Assembly (NCBI GenBank): GCA_023159155.1
Contig: JAJNNX010000067.1
Span: 186,001-250,000 of the forward strand
Source: Ustulina deusta
Taxonomy: Eukaryota; Ascomycota; Sordariomycetes; Xylariales; Xylariaceae
Length of the DNA stretch: 64,000 nucleotides
Direction: 5' to 3'
Below, piece after piece: positions 25,901 through 39,385 of this stretch. The notes beneath the pieces are model-generated. The model was given only the letters and a program-made list of their open reading frames with translations, was not told the DNA's origin and ran no database searches. Every line of letters starts with the position of its first letter. The first letter of the stretch is position 1. A program made the position numbers and the translations under genes.

Positions 25901-28522
25901 TTTTTTAAACTTATAAAAAAATATTTTAATAAAAAGTTTTATTTTTTAAGTTAAAAGTAAAACCTGCTTAGTAATAAGCTTTTATTAATATATAAATTTA
26001 AAAACTTTTAAATAAATTTACAAATATTTATATAAATAATGTTTTAATTTATTTTAAAACTAAAAAATAGTACTAGACTTATTATAAAAAAATAATCTAT
26101 TATTTATATTAAGCTAAATATTAAAAAAACATTAAAAAGTCTTGTTTTAATATATTTATTATTAACTATTTAGAAATAATTATAAAAACTAAAATAAAGA
26201 TTAAAATTAATTTTATTAAAATCTAAGCAATCCTAAATTAGAACTTTAATAATTTTAAAAATATTAAATTAATCTAGTTATTTTTTAAGCGTTATAATTA
26301 TGTTTATATATTTATTTACTATGCTAATAAAATTATTATTTTTTTAAATTAACTACTAAAAAAAAATAAACTATTTATAATAAAACTAAAACAAAAATAA
26401 GTTTTTAAACATATAAAACTATTAGCTTATAAAACATTTGTTCTAGCTTTTTTTAGGCCTAGTTAACTAATATAAATAAAAATAAATATTTTATATAATA
26501 TAATAAAAAAAATTATGTAGCAATAATAAAAAAATATAACTTAAAAACTTATAAAGTATTTTTTTAAAACAATAATATTAACTAAATAAACTTACTTAAT
26601 TTAAAACTATAAGTTTTTAGTAATAGTATAGATTTTAAAATACTATTACTTAAAGCTCTTTAAAACTAAGTTTTTTATAATAACTAATTATTAAGCTTTA
26701 TTATATTTTTTAAATAAATAGATTTTATTAATATAATAAATATACTAGGCTAACTTTTTATTAAACTTAAATATTACTTTTTAATACTAACTAAAATAAA
26801 AAAATATAATAACTAATATTTTATTAAAAAAAATAGCTAAGCTTTTTATAATTAAAACTAAAAAAGTTAAAAAATAAATAATAATATTAGTTCTACTTAA
26901 CAAAATACTAAGTTCTATATTAACTATAGACCTTTTACCTAATATTTCCTAAAAAACTAACCTAATAAACCTAATTAAATAAAAAAACTAGCTATAAAAA
27001 CTAAAAAATAAAAACAAAAAGCTATATATATTTAAAGTTACTTTAAATAAAACTATTTTTTTTATATAGCTTTAATTTAAAAAATTTATATACTTTTAAT
27101 TACTATATATTAAAATTAATATAAAACAATCAAAATATTAAAATAAAAATATTACTAGCTTTACTTAAAATATAATTATAAATAATATATATATAATTAT
27201 TATAATTATAAAAAAAATAAAATATTATAAAATAAAACTTTTAGCCTTTTTTATTTATTATTTATACTAGCTATAATATAGTAATATATAGTAATAAATA
27301 GTAAAAATATACTACTTAACTAATAGGGTTATAACTATATATAAATATTTATAAATAAGTTTAGCTGTTTAATTACAACTTTACTTAGCAAAAAAACAAA
27401 TATTACAAAGTTACTAGTTATATAATATTATAAAAATCTATATAAATTTTTTAATATACTAAATATATAGATATTAAATAATATAGGACTATTTATTTTT
27501 AAGTTTATAGTAATAATTAATAGTTTTATAAATATTAAGCACTATTTTAGTAGCGCTTATTACTTTTAAACCTAAAAAGTAATAAAATTAACTAATTAAA
27601 AATTAGACTAATAATTCCGTTTTTATATTAATAAATACTAAAATAATTAAAATATTTATTTTTTTGTTTTGAACTTTATATATAATTTTTTATAATATTT
27701 ATTAATTAATATATTACTACTAAAAGTAGTAATAAGAATTAAAGCATAAAACTTTTTAATAATAAATATAAGCAAAACTGTTATAAATTTTAATACTAAG
27801 CAATAAACGCTTAAACTAGTTTCTTAAACCTAAAATATTTAGAAAATAATATATAATATAACAACTTTTGTATAAAAATAATATAAGTTATAAGCTAATA
27901 AAAAAAAATGCTTAATAAATTTTAAAATAAAAAATAAAAATTTTTAAAAAAAAAAAAGTTTTATAATATAAGCACTAATTATTAGATTAAACTTTTAATT
28001 AGTTAAACTTTTTAAAATCTTAAAAAAATAAAAATTTAGTTATATTTTTAACTTGTTTAATTTTTATAAAATAAAAAACTTATTTTATGCTAACTAATTA
28101 TAAAAAATAAATAATAACTTTTTATTTTAATAAATCTAATTATTATTTTTAGCTAAAAATATTAATAATAAAACAAAATTTAAAATTAAATAAATAAAAT
28201 AATTAAAAAGATATAAAAAAAATAAAAAGTTATAATATTAAATTGTTTAAAAAAGCTATAATCTTAATAATACTTAGTATATAACTTAAAATTTTAAAAA
28301 TATACTAATTAAATTTAATTAATTTTATAAAATTTATAAAAAAGCTTTTAGATTTTTTATAAAATTATAAAAATAAATATATATAATAATAATTAATAAA
28401 TTTATAAGCAATTATAAAAATAATAATAAAGCAATATAATATAAAAAGATTATATAAATTTAATATTATTAGTAATTTTAAATTAAAACTATATTTAAAT
28501 TTTTAGTTTTAAAAAAAGGTAG

Positions 28523-28753
28523 TATAATAGTTAGTATAGTTTTAGTAAAACTTGCAAAAATTCTAGACCTATATAGCAATAAAATAGGAAGTTAGCGCAC
28601 GGACCAACCTAACTCTACAGCTATATATATAGAGTTTATATCTATTTACTTTATAAACTCTGATTTTTTTTTTTTTTTTTTTTTTTAGCTTAAAGTCTTT
28701 GTTTATAGTATTAATAAACTAGTTGTAGAAGCTTTATTCGACTGATTGTGATA
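28523..28753 (+). repeat. 3' LTR of element D
   Basis: 231 bp. It follows a clear polypurine tract (AAAAAAAGGTAG at 28511-28522), ends TTGTGATA and keeps GTTAGCGCACGGACCAACC, a stretch lost in A. Confidence 0.85.
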
Positions 28754-28758
28754 TTTAA

Positions 28759-28781
28759 CAAATAACTGAATTGCTGTAACA
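28759..28781 (+). repeat. 3' LTR of element C, last 23 bp
   Basis: CAAATAACTGAATTGCTGTAACA (first 20 bases: CAAATAACTGAATTGCTGTA) is the tail of C's LTR, displaced by element D. It is followed by C's target duplication AAACT, after which element B resumes. Confidence 0.85.
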
Positions 28782-29745
28782 AAACTTTTAAAATTATTTT
28801 TATTAAAATAAATAAAAATAATTAGCTAAAAAAACTTTAAAAAAATTTATTATAATTAAGTTTATAATAACTAAAAATAATTATATTAAACTATTTAAAA
28901 AAAACTTAAAAATAATTAATATTTTATAAAAAAAATAGATTTAAATTAATTAAGTAGTACTATAAAAGATTTTTAATAATAAACTAATCTTATTTTAAAA
29001 AAAAAAAACTTTAAATATATAAAATTAATATAAAGCTTTTTGTTTTTTTAGTTATTATATTTAAAAAGATTTTTTTTAAAAAAAAATCTAAAACTTTATT
29101 ATTATTATAACTAGAATTTAATATAGTACTAGAACTTAATAATAAAAAATATATTTTTAGATTTTATTAATATTAAATATTTATATAATTTATTTTATTT
29201 AAAAAAAAATTATAAATAAGTTATTAATTATAAATTTTATTAAATAAAATATAAATTTAAATATTATTTTTATTTTATTTATATTTAAACTTAAGTTAAC
29301 TAATTATAAATTTATAATTAATTATTAATAAAAAAATATATATTTAAAAAACTAAATATTATTAAAACTTTTTATTAATTATTATTAATTATAAAATTAT
29401 ACTATTTTTTTTTTAAACTTATAAAAAAATGTTTTAATAAAAAGTTTTATTATTTAGTTTAAAAATAAAACCTATTTAATAGCAAGCTTTTATTAATATA
29501 TAAATTTAAAAACTTTTAAATAAATTTATAAATATTTATATAAATAATATTTTAATTTATTTTAAAACTAAAAAATAGTATTAAACTTATTATAAAAAAA
29601 TAATTTATTATTTATATAAAGCTAAATATTAAAAAAATATTAAAAAATCTTGTTTTAATATATTTATTATTAATTATTTACAAATAGCTATAAAAATTTA
29701 AATAATTTTAAATTAAAATTTTAATAATTTTAAAAATATTAAGTT

Positions 29746-30032
29746 TGTTGGAATAACTAGCATTAGTTACAACTATATCGTACACCTGCGCATTATGTAA
29801 GTAAACAGATATCTTTGTATAAAGATTATTAGCTATAAGGATTTTATTTCCCCTTATTGTTTCAGCTCGTACGCTAGCAGAATTCTTTTCTTAAAAAGAA
29901 TTCTATTTTATATAAAGCACTCTTTTTTTTTTTTTTCTTAGTATAAAATTTAAATATAATATAATATAGTATATTCTATTAACGCGTATTTATTTATTTT
30001 TATGTATAATATTATATATAGCTTATTTAATA
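29746..30032 (+). repeat. 5' LTR of element E
   Basis: 287 bp. Starts TGTTGGAATAACTAGC and keeps GCTCGTACGCTAGCAGAATTC. It is less AT-converted at its start than the 3' copy. Confidence 0.85.
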
Positions 30033-30403
30033 TTAATTAATAGTTACTAAAGCATTTTTAACCTAACTATAAAAGTACTACAAATTAGCAAAAATAAAAA
30101 CAAAGCTAAGCTTTTTATAAACAAAAAAAACTTTATATCGTACTTTATTTTTTTATTGTACAACAATTATTTTTTTTAACTAGTTAACATATATTGTTTA
30201 AAAATAAAACAAATATAACCTTTTTTTTTAAACCAATAAGATATTCGCTTGTTGTATAAAAAACAAAAAGATCTATTTTTTTATTGTATAATATAACTTT
30301 TTTCTTTGGACCAACAAAATATTATATAAAAAAAAAAAGAAATAGCATACAATTATGCTATTTTTAATTATATTGTTATATAATAGCTAAACAAACTTTT
30401 TAA

Positions 30404-30434
30404 CCCCCCCCCCCCCCCTCCCCCCCCCCCCCCC
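30404..30434. repeat. Poly-C tract (15 C, T, 15 C)
   Basis: An almost pure C run inside an otherwise C-poor RIP-mutated element. RIP acts mainly on C in CpA, and this tract contains no CpA, so it would be spared. The G-rich strand could form quadruplexes. Exact length is the kind of thing sequencing and assembly get wrong. Confidence 0.9.
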
Positions 30435-33400
30435 TTACTTTACTATAGTATAAAAAGCACTAAGTACTTTAATAAAATCTACTAAATTATGCTTGAACTT
30501 TATATATAAAAAACTTGCTAAAAATATTAATATTAATATAAAAACTATATAAAACTATATTAATTTTAATTTTTAAAACAAAAACTTTAATAAATCTTAT
30601 ATAAGTAAAATTATAATAAATATATAGTTTACTTATTAATTTATTAAATACTAAAATATAAAAAAGTCCGGACAACTATTTTAAAAAATATTCAAAAAAA
30701 ACTTTAAAAAATAAATAACAAATTATTTTTATATAATCTACTAAAATATATATATAAAGTTTATAATAATAGTTAAAAAAAATATATATATAAAAACTAA
30801 TTAAAAAAAATATAGCTTATAAATAATTTATTATAATTATATAAAATAAATTTAAAATTATTAAATTTTTAAAATTTTTAACTTAAACAATCTAAATATT
30901 TATTATATAACAACTATTAATTTTTTTTATACTTAATTAACAATTTTAAGCTATCTTTTAAAAAACTTTTTAGCTTACCCTAACTTTTTAACCTATTATA
31001 TAAATAGAACTAAAACTAAAAATTAAACAACTAGAACTTATATAGCTTAAACTAATACTTATTTAAAATATATAATTCTAACCCTATAAAAACTAGAACT
31101 TTAAGCATATATAACTAACTATAAAAACCTAATATATACTAGAAATAATATATAATTATATATTAAAAACAAACTATAAACCAAACTTCTAACTAATATA
31201 TAAATATTTTATAATTTATAACTTTTTTTAGACCCTTATATTATAAATATATCTTTATATAATACTAAAACTTATATTAAATAGCTTTTTTTTAGATTTA
31301 CTCCTTATAAAAAATATACTACTTTTCTAAAAACATAAAAAAAAAAAAAAACTATATAAGCTATTTATATAACCTATTTTATAATAAAGCACGCTTATTT
31401 ATAAATATTTATTAATAGCTCAAAATAATAAAAAACTAATACTATACTATATTCCTAAGCATTTTAAAAAACTTTGCAAAAAAATATTATATATATTATA
31501 TTAAACTAAAAAAAATATAATATAAAATCTATTATATAATAAATAGTTATTTTAATAATAATATAAACTATAATTAGTACTAAGTTAATTAGACTTTAAT
31601 TATATTTATATAAATAAATAAAAAAAACCTAAAATTAGTACTATACAAAATACTAAAACTTATAATTAACAAACTTATAAAAGTATAGCAAACATTTAGT
31701 ACAAACTACCAAAAAAAAATCTAACTAAATATAACTATTATATAAATATATTAAAAAGTACTTAAACTAGCTATAGCACTTATATTTTAAAAGCTAATAT
31801 ATAAAATTTTTTTTTTAACTTCTAAGTATATATTTAAATAATAATAAACAATATACCAAAACATTTTATATAAAAAGATAATAATACTTATTTTATTAAT
31901 AAGAAATATAACTAAAGTTATTATATAAAAAGCTACTAACCTAGATTTCTTAAATTATTAAACAAATTAAATATATAATAAAACTATTTAAAAAACTAGA
32001 ACTTTAAAAACAACTATATAAATAAAAAATACTTTATATACTAAAAAAAAAAATATTAGTTAATAAAACATATTTTCTAAAAACAAGCTTATATAAAAAA
32101 CTAATATTTTAACTCGCATAAAATAATATATAACATTAAACTTATACCTAAAAATTCTTAATATATTTAATAGAATATAAAAAGTACTTAAAATTAGACA
32201 AAAGCAATAAAAATATAAACAAAGAATTTAAAAGCTAGTTTATTTAATTTCTAATAAATAATATGTTTATATACTATATAACTAAAAAAAATATCTAAAA
32301 CTATAAAACAGATGTTTTATCTAACTAGTTTATTTTAAATAACTAGTATTATATAAAATACTAAAGCAAACTATAAAATATAGGCGCTTCAAACTACTTA
32401 ATAGTAAAAAAAGCACAACTAAAAACCTATATTAGATTATATTTTTATATAAAAATTAATTAAATACTAAAAATTATATATATTAAATTTAGCAGTAATA
32501 ATATAATCTTAGCTATAAATACTATACAAATAAAAAATACCCTTAGTATAACAATATACTATATTTTAAATAGCTTAATACTATTTCTATTTTTTTAAAG
32601 AACGCCGATCGCTTATAAACATATTTTAATAATACAAAAAATATTATTATATAAAAAAACAGCAAGACTATCCCTATTATACACAAATAAAAATATTTAT
32701 TTTTTAATATTAGACTATATAAAACTAGCATATTTTTTATAAAAATAGAACTATAACAGTTTTACTGCCGATTTAAACACTTTTATATAAAAAGACTATA
32801 TAAAATGCTTAGTTATATAAAACATAATATTAACTATTTAATTTTAAAAAAAATCTAGAAGTTCTATTATTATTACTAGTTATATAAATAAGTATTCTAA
32901 CGTTTTAAGTTTTTAATTAAAAATAATTATAATTTTAACTATAAAATAATAATTAATACTATATAAATAAACAATAAATAAATCTTTTATATAATTAATA
33001 TTACTATATTATTTTAAGCAGCAATATTTTTTAAATTAATATTTATATAAAACGCTTAAAAAATGCTATATAAATATTAAATTAATATATATTAAAAACC
33101 CCTTAATAATATTATATATAACCTAAATATAAACTTTTTATTTAAAAAGTTTTAAAACTAAACTAAAATTATAAGCTTTTAGTATTATATAATACTTATT
33201 AAAACATATTAAGTAATAAGCAAAATTAAAAAAATATATAGTTTATTCTGCTATATGTATAATATATTAAAAGCTAAAATTAATTATTATATAAAAAACA
33301 AATCAATCCTATAAATAATAATCAAAGCTCTAAATAATATTGCTAAACTAAATAGCTTTGTACCAACCCTCCTAATCTTTAGAACATATCTTAAAATTAA

Positions 33401-36400
33401 CCAGAACTTACCTTTTTTGCTTAATATTATATAAAAAACAAAAGCTATAAAAAAAACTATAAAAATATTATATAAAAAAAAACAAAAATTAAAATCAATT
33501 ATATAATTAACTAGTATAACAAACCAGTTTTATATAATATATTATTGCTTTTTTTTTAAAACAAAATTTTAGTATAGCAAAAAAAAAAAAGCTAAAACGG
33601 ACTATACAAAATAAAATCTATTAAAAAATCAAATATAATTATTAATTTAATAAATAACTTAATATAGTTTAAATAGACCTAAATTAAGCCTTACTACTAT
33701 ATAACTAAAAAAATACTTTTAAACAATTAAAACAAAAAAGCAAAAAATATATAACCTTTCTAAAAACCTAACATATAAAAAAAATAAAAATACTTCTAAA
33801 AAGCTATATAATTTTTTATAACTTTTATATAATAGATTAGCCAACTATTCCTAACCCTTAAAAAAGAACAGAACTATACCTTAGCTATTAAATTATATAA
33901 AAACAGCATAATTAATACACCTAGTAGACCATTTAAAAAATCGGACGCTATAAAGATTAACAACCTTATTGTACAAAGCATATTTTAATTCGTAAAATAT
34001 AACCTAGCTAAACATAACAATACTTAGATTTTTAAGTCCTAGCTTATATAAAAAATTAAAAAAAAAATAACTAAGCTATACAAAAAATCCCAACTTATTA
34101 TATAAAACTATAACAACAAAAATAAAAAAATAGTTCTTACTTAGTTACTTACAATCTAGCAAATAAACTAGCAATTATTTTTTATACTAGGCCCTTTTTA
34201 ATTTATAACTTTAATACTTTAAGCAAGCTTTAAAATATTATATAAATATATATATAATTAAAAAACAAATTAGCTAAAAAAATTATTATATAACTGCTAT
34301 TTAAACTAAAATTAAAATATTTTAATAAAACAATTCTTTAAATTATATAACTACTATATAAACTTATAAAATTAAAGCTATACTAGTTTAAAACATACTA
34401 CTAGTACTACTGCAAAAAACTAAAAATAATTATTTTTATATATAATTTATATTTTTTATTTATAAAAAATCTGTTATATAACTTTAGTATTACTAGTTTA
34501 TAAACAAATAATATATTTAGCTTTATAACCCTAAGCTTTTTAGAAAAAAAAGAATATAAACTTTAATAAGCTAAGTTTTATATAAAGCTAAAAAAAACAC
34601 TTTAGTAAAACTACTTTATAAAGTTCAATAGTAAACAAATTATGCTATTATTTAAAAAAAAAGATTACTTTAACCTAGAAAAGCCAAACAAACCAACTAG
34701 ACCTAGTTAACCTTTATATAACTAACTTTGCTTAGCAATATATTTTATAATAAATAAAAAAAGCATATATTAGCAGTATCTGCTAGCTAAAAACAGCATA
34801 CAACCTATATATTGCTACCTAAATAATAGACCCTATACTATACAACATTAAAAATCTAAACAAAAAAATTCAATAGCAAATAAATAACTATAACTATAGC
34901 TTAATATTTATACTACTTAACTTATGCTATATAAAACTATTTATTTTTATAAACAGATTATTTGCAAATAATATAAATATAACTTTCTAGCTTAGATTTA
35001 TTATTATATTAGATATAAAGCGCTATATAAAAAAAAATTTAAGCTTTAAAATTAAAAATAATATTATATACTAAAACTTAAATAAATATAAACAAGTAAC
35101 TAAAAGCATATTTATAAGTGAATTATATAATATAATTAATAAATTTAATAATACTATTACTTTTTATATAATATTCTAAAAGATTATAGCTTTATTAAAA
35201 TTACCTTTAATCCTAACTATTTTATATTTAAACTTAAAATTATTATATAATTGTTTAATAAAATTAAATATAATATAAAAAAAATAATTAATAATTAATA
35301 TTATATTTTTTTATAAGTTATATAAAAAAAAAAAAATCTTTAAAATACAATAGATTAATAAAAAAAACAACCCAGCTAATACGTTTATAAAACAAACACT
35401 AAACTAAGCACTAAAAACTTTTGTTTTAATAAACAAACTAACTATACAAATTAAAATATTTATTAAATAAATATAAAAAATCATTATATAAGTATAATAT
35501 TTATAAAAAAAAAAAAGTTAAAATAATAAAAACAATATATAATATATTAACTCTAAATAAAAATAATACAAACTTTACTTTATTTTTTTTTATATAATAA
35601 CTATATTAAATACTATACAATCGCTACATATATATAACATAAACGTTACACTAAAATCTAACAATCTAGTAATAGCTACAAAATAAAAAACTACTACAAG
35701 CCGCACAAGCATTCTATATATAAGCAGCAATAGTAATACTACATAACTAAATAAAAACCGTACAAAAATAACTTTTACAACAAAAGATTCACACAATTAC
35801 AAGCATAAATAGCTTAATTAATAATACTTAAATCTAAATATTAACTAAAAACAAAGCAGCAACCCAAGCTTTATTAGCTTACATATAAAAAACTAATACA
35901 TTAGTAATATATATAAATATACTATATAAAACAAAAACAAATATTTATATTAATATATAACATAGCAAAAAAGTAACAATTGTTCGGATTATTTATTAGC
36001 AGTAATATAACGTTATATTTAAGCTCTTATTCAATAATAATAAGCACACAACCGCTATTGCCAAATAGCTAGATAGCGTCTATTATATAAATATATATAT
36101 ATATATATAAAAATGGATTAATATATAAAGCAATAGATTATAAAAGTAATAAAGGACAGAAAACAGCAAAGAACTCAAATACTTTTTATACTTGGGTTTC
36201 TTTATATACAAACTAATATATACTTATTTACTTTTACGTTCTTTCTATACAAAATAATATATATTTATTTACTATTTTTATATTCTTTCTATATAAAGCA
36301 ATATATACTTACTTACTTTTATATTCTTTTTATATAAAGGATATTTGTTAACTTAGCTATATACACACTATACTAAAAGCTTTAACTAATAACTACCCGT

Positions 36401-36748
36401 ACAAAGCCTACTAACTAAACAAACTAACTAATTATAAACCTTACTAGCGTACAGATTAAGAACACCTGGTTTAGCTTTAATCCGGATAGCTACTAAATAA
36501 CCCCTAGCTTATATTTTTAGCTAATCGTATAGCTAAAATATTAGCTTTGCAATCTTATTTTTTACAATTATATTTAAAATAAACAACCAAATAACTTAAC
36601 TATTATATATAAAGCTAAATCGCTAATCTAATTAATATACTTATTAAATAAAATATTATATATATATTCTAGTTAGTTATATAGTATATAGTTACTTTTT
36701 TTTTTTTTTATATAATAAGCAGTTATAACTAAAAAAAAAAATAGCCAG

Positions 36749-37034
36749 TATTAAAATAACTAGCATTAGTTACAACCATATTATACACCCGCGTATTACA
36801 CAAATAAACAAATATTTTTATATAAAGATTATTAGCTATAGGAACTTTATTTCTTTTTATTGTTTTAGCTTATACGCTAGCAGAATTCTTTTTTTAAAAG
36901 GAATTCTGTTTCGTACAAAGCATTTTTTTTTTCTCTCTTTCGGTACAGGATTTAAATATAGTACAATACAATACATTCTATCAACGCGTATTTATTTGCT
37001 TTTATATACAATATCGTACACAGCCCATTTAACA
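36749..37034 (+). repeat. 3' LTR of element E
   Basis: 286 bp. Starts TATTAAAATAACTAGC (TGTTGG converted to TATTAA) and ends CCCATTTAACA. Its right half keeps GAATTCTGTTTCGTACAAAG, less mutated than the same part of the 5' LTR, so the two copies are damaged in different places. Confidence 0.85.
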
Positions 37035-39148
37035 AGTTAATCTAATTATTTTTTAAACTTTATAATTATATTTATATATTTATTTATTATACTAGTAAAA
37101 TTACTGCTTTTTTAAATTAATTATTAAAAAAAAATAAACTATTTATAATAGGACTAGAACAAAAATAAACTTTTAAATATATAAAACTATTAATATATAA
37201 AATGTTTATTTTAGTTTTTTTTAAGCTTAGCTAACTAATATAAATAAAAATAAATATTTTATATAATATAATAAAAAAATATAACCTAAAAATTTATAAA
37301 ATATTTTTTTAAAACAATAATATTAATTAAATAAATTTACTTAATTTAAAACTATAAATTTCTAGCAATAATATAAATTTTAAAATATTATTACTTAAAG
37401 CTTTTTAAAACTAAGTTTTTAATAGTAATTAATTATTAAGCTTTATTATATTTTTTAAATAAATAAATTTTATTAATATAATAAATATATTAGGCCAACT
37501 TTTTATTAAACTTTAATATTATTTTTTAATATTAATTAAAACAAAAAAATATAATAGCTAATGTTTTATTAAAAAAAATAGCCAAGCTTTTTATAATTAA
37601 AGCTAAAAAAACTAAAAAAAAAAAAAATAGTATTAGTTCTGCTTAATAAAATATTAAGTTTTATATTAACTATAGATTTTTTATTTAATATTTTTTAAAA
37701 AGCTAACTTAATAAACCTAATTAAATAAAAAAACTAACTATAAAATCTAAAAAATAAAAATATTAAAATAAAAATATTATTAGTTTTATTTAAAATATAA
37801 TTATAAATAATATATATATAATTATTATAATTATAAAAAAAAACAAAATATTATAAAATAAAACTTTTAGTTTTTTTTATTTATTATTTATATTAGTAAT
37901 AATATAATAATATATAATAATAAATAGTAAAAATATATTATTTAACTAATAAAGTTATAACTATATATAAATATTTATAAATAAGTTTAGCTATTTAATT
38001 ATAATTTTATTTAGTAAGAAAATAAATATTATAGAATTACTAATTATATAATATTATAAAAATTTATATAAATTTTTTAATATATTAAACATATAAATAT
38101 TAAATAATATAGAACTATTTATTTTTAAATTTATAGCAATAATTAATAATTTTATAAATATTAAGCACTATTTTAGTAATATTTACTATTTTTAGACCTA
38201 AAAAGCAATAAAATTAACTAATTAAGAACTAAATTAATAATTTTATTTTTATATTAATAAATATTAAAATAATTAAAATATTTATTTTTTTGCTTTAAAT
38301 TTTATATATAATTTTTTATAATATTTATTAATTAATATATTATTACTAAAAATAATAATAAAAATTAAAACATAAAACTTTTTAATAGTAAATATTAGCA
38401 AAACTATTATAAATTTTAATACTAAGCAATAAACACTTAAACTAGTTTGCTAAACTTAAAATATTTAAAAAATAATATATAATATAGCAACTTTTATATA
38501 AAAACAATATAAGTTATAAACTAACAAAAAAAAATATTTAATAAATTTTAAAATAAAATTTAAAATTTAAAAAAAAGAAAAAGCTTTGTAATATAAGTAC
38601 TAACTATTAGATTGGACTTTTAGTTAGTTAGACTTTTTAAAATCCTAAAAAAACAAAAATTTAGCTATATTTTTAATTTATTTAATTTTTATAAAATAAA
38701 AAACCTATTTTATATTAACTAATTATAAAAAATAAGCAATAACTTTTTATTTTAGTAAATCTAATTACTACTTTTAGCTAAAAATATTAATAGTAAAACA
38801 AAATTTAAAATTAAACAAATTAAATAATTAAAAATATATAAAAAAAATAAAAAATTATAATACTAGATTACTTAAAAAAGCTATAACTTTAATAATATTT
38901 AATATATAGTTCAAAATTTTAAAAAATATACTAATTAAGCTTAACTAATTTTATAAAACTTATAAAAAAGCTTTTAAACTTTTTATAAAATTATAAAAAT
39001 AAATATATATAATAATAATTAATAAATTTACAAATAATTATAAAAATAATAATAAAACAATATAATATAAAAAAATTATATAAATTTAATATTATTAATA
39101 ACCTTAAGTTAAAATTATATTTAAACTTTTAGTTTTAGAAAAAAATAA

Positions 39149-39380
39149 TATAATAGTTAGTATAGTTTTAGTAAAACCTGCAAGAACTTTAAACTTATAT
39201 AGCAATAAAATAGGAAATCTATATACGGACTAACCTATAACTCTATAGTTATATATATAGAGTTTATATCTACCTACTTTATAAATTCTAATTTCTTTTT
39301 TTTTTTTTTTTTTAGCTTAGAGTCTTTGTCTATAGTATTAATAAACTAGCTATGGAAGCTTTACTCGACTGATCGTGACA
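39149..39380 (+). repeat. 3' LTR of element B
   Basis: 232 bp, ending ACTCGACTGATCGTGACA, the best-preserved right end in the family. It marks the right border of the AT-rich block; CTAAA follows. Confidence 0.85.
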
Positions 39381-39385
39381 CTAAA

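Larger units (their letters stand above)
22687..28753 (+). mobile_element. LTR retrotransposon D (Ty3/gypsy, same family as A and B)
   Basis: A 6.07-kb element with LTRs at 22687-22919 and 28523-28753 and the duplication TTTAA (22682-22686 and 28754-28758), sitting inside the 3' LTR of C. It is the least damaged family member and gives the classification. A gag CCHC knuckle at 24355-24396 has lost two Cys to Tyr (YFICSKKKHIFINY, spacing x2-x4-x4). A protease-like stretch near 24.6 kb reads LYNTKAYIF where an active-site D-T-G is expected. RT traces near 25.63-26.06 kb include FILFIFKLRLTKHKFIINY, matching the gypsy RT block before the catalytic palm. Gag, protease and RT are in that order on the plus strand. 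No frame is intact. Confidence 0.85.
13026..28781 (+). mobile_element. LTR retrotransposon C (Ty3/gypsy chromovirus relic)
   Basis: Starts TGATAGGCATAAC and ends GCTGTAACA, flanked by AAACT (13021-13025 and 28782-28786). The 165-bp 5' LTR (13026-13190) matches a 3' LTR cut in two by element D: 22545-22686 (142 bp) plus 28759-28781 (23 bp), again 165 bp. The polypurine tract GGGAGGGA (22532-22539) lies just before the 3' LTR. Plus-strand order: long gag-like region, protease-like traces near 16.0-16.1 kb, integrase core near 19.07-19.5 kb, integrase C-terminal and chromodomain at 19745-20163, then an extra reading frame before the 3' LTR. Without D and the solo LTR it is about 9.5 kb, long for a fungal gypsy element. 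All frames carry RIP-type stops. Confidence 0.85.
29746..37034 (+). mobile_element. LTR retrotransposon E (Ty1/copia, RIP-dead)
   Basis: 7.29-kb element with LTRs at 29746-30032 and 36749-37034, inserted in B. The left flank is AAGTT and the right flank AGTTA, giving a 4-bp match AGTT (or 5 bp if the last LTR base is shared). The 5' LTR starts TGTTGGAATAAC, a start common among copia elements. An A-rich stretch (36732-36742) lies before the right LTR. Inside, GASNYLIVKKAQLKTY near 32383 matches the copia protease active-site region with Asp lost, and a His-rich pre-integrase-like stretch follows near 33.0 kb. Every frame is full of stops. Confidence 0.8.
11135..39380 (+). mobile_element. LTR retrotransposon B (same gypsy family), split by C and E
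   Basis: LTRs at 11135-11371 and 39149-39380 face each other across 28 kb, and the 5-bp duplication CTAAA (11130-11134 and 39381-39385) shows they bound a single insertion. Removing C (13026-28786) and E (29746-37034 plus its duplication) leaves roughly 5.2 kb that is colinear with A and D. It is inserted in the RT region of the LINE; joining the flanks restores the LINE reading frame. The 3' LTR is noticeably less mutated than the 5' LTR of A. No intact coding frame remains. Confidence 0.85.

Noticed and set aside
30487..35796. Minus-strand open frames at 30487-30675, 32543-32731 and 35590-35796
   Set aside because: They lie antisense to the RIP-mutated copia element E, use almost only A/T-rich codons and have no motif. 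They are chance frames in AT-rich sequence.
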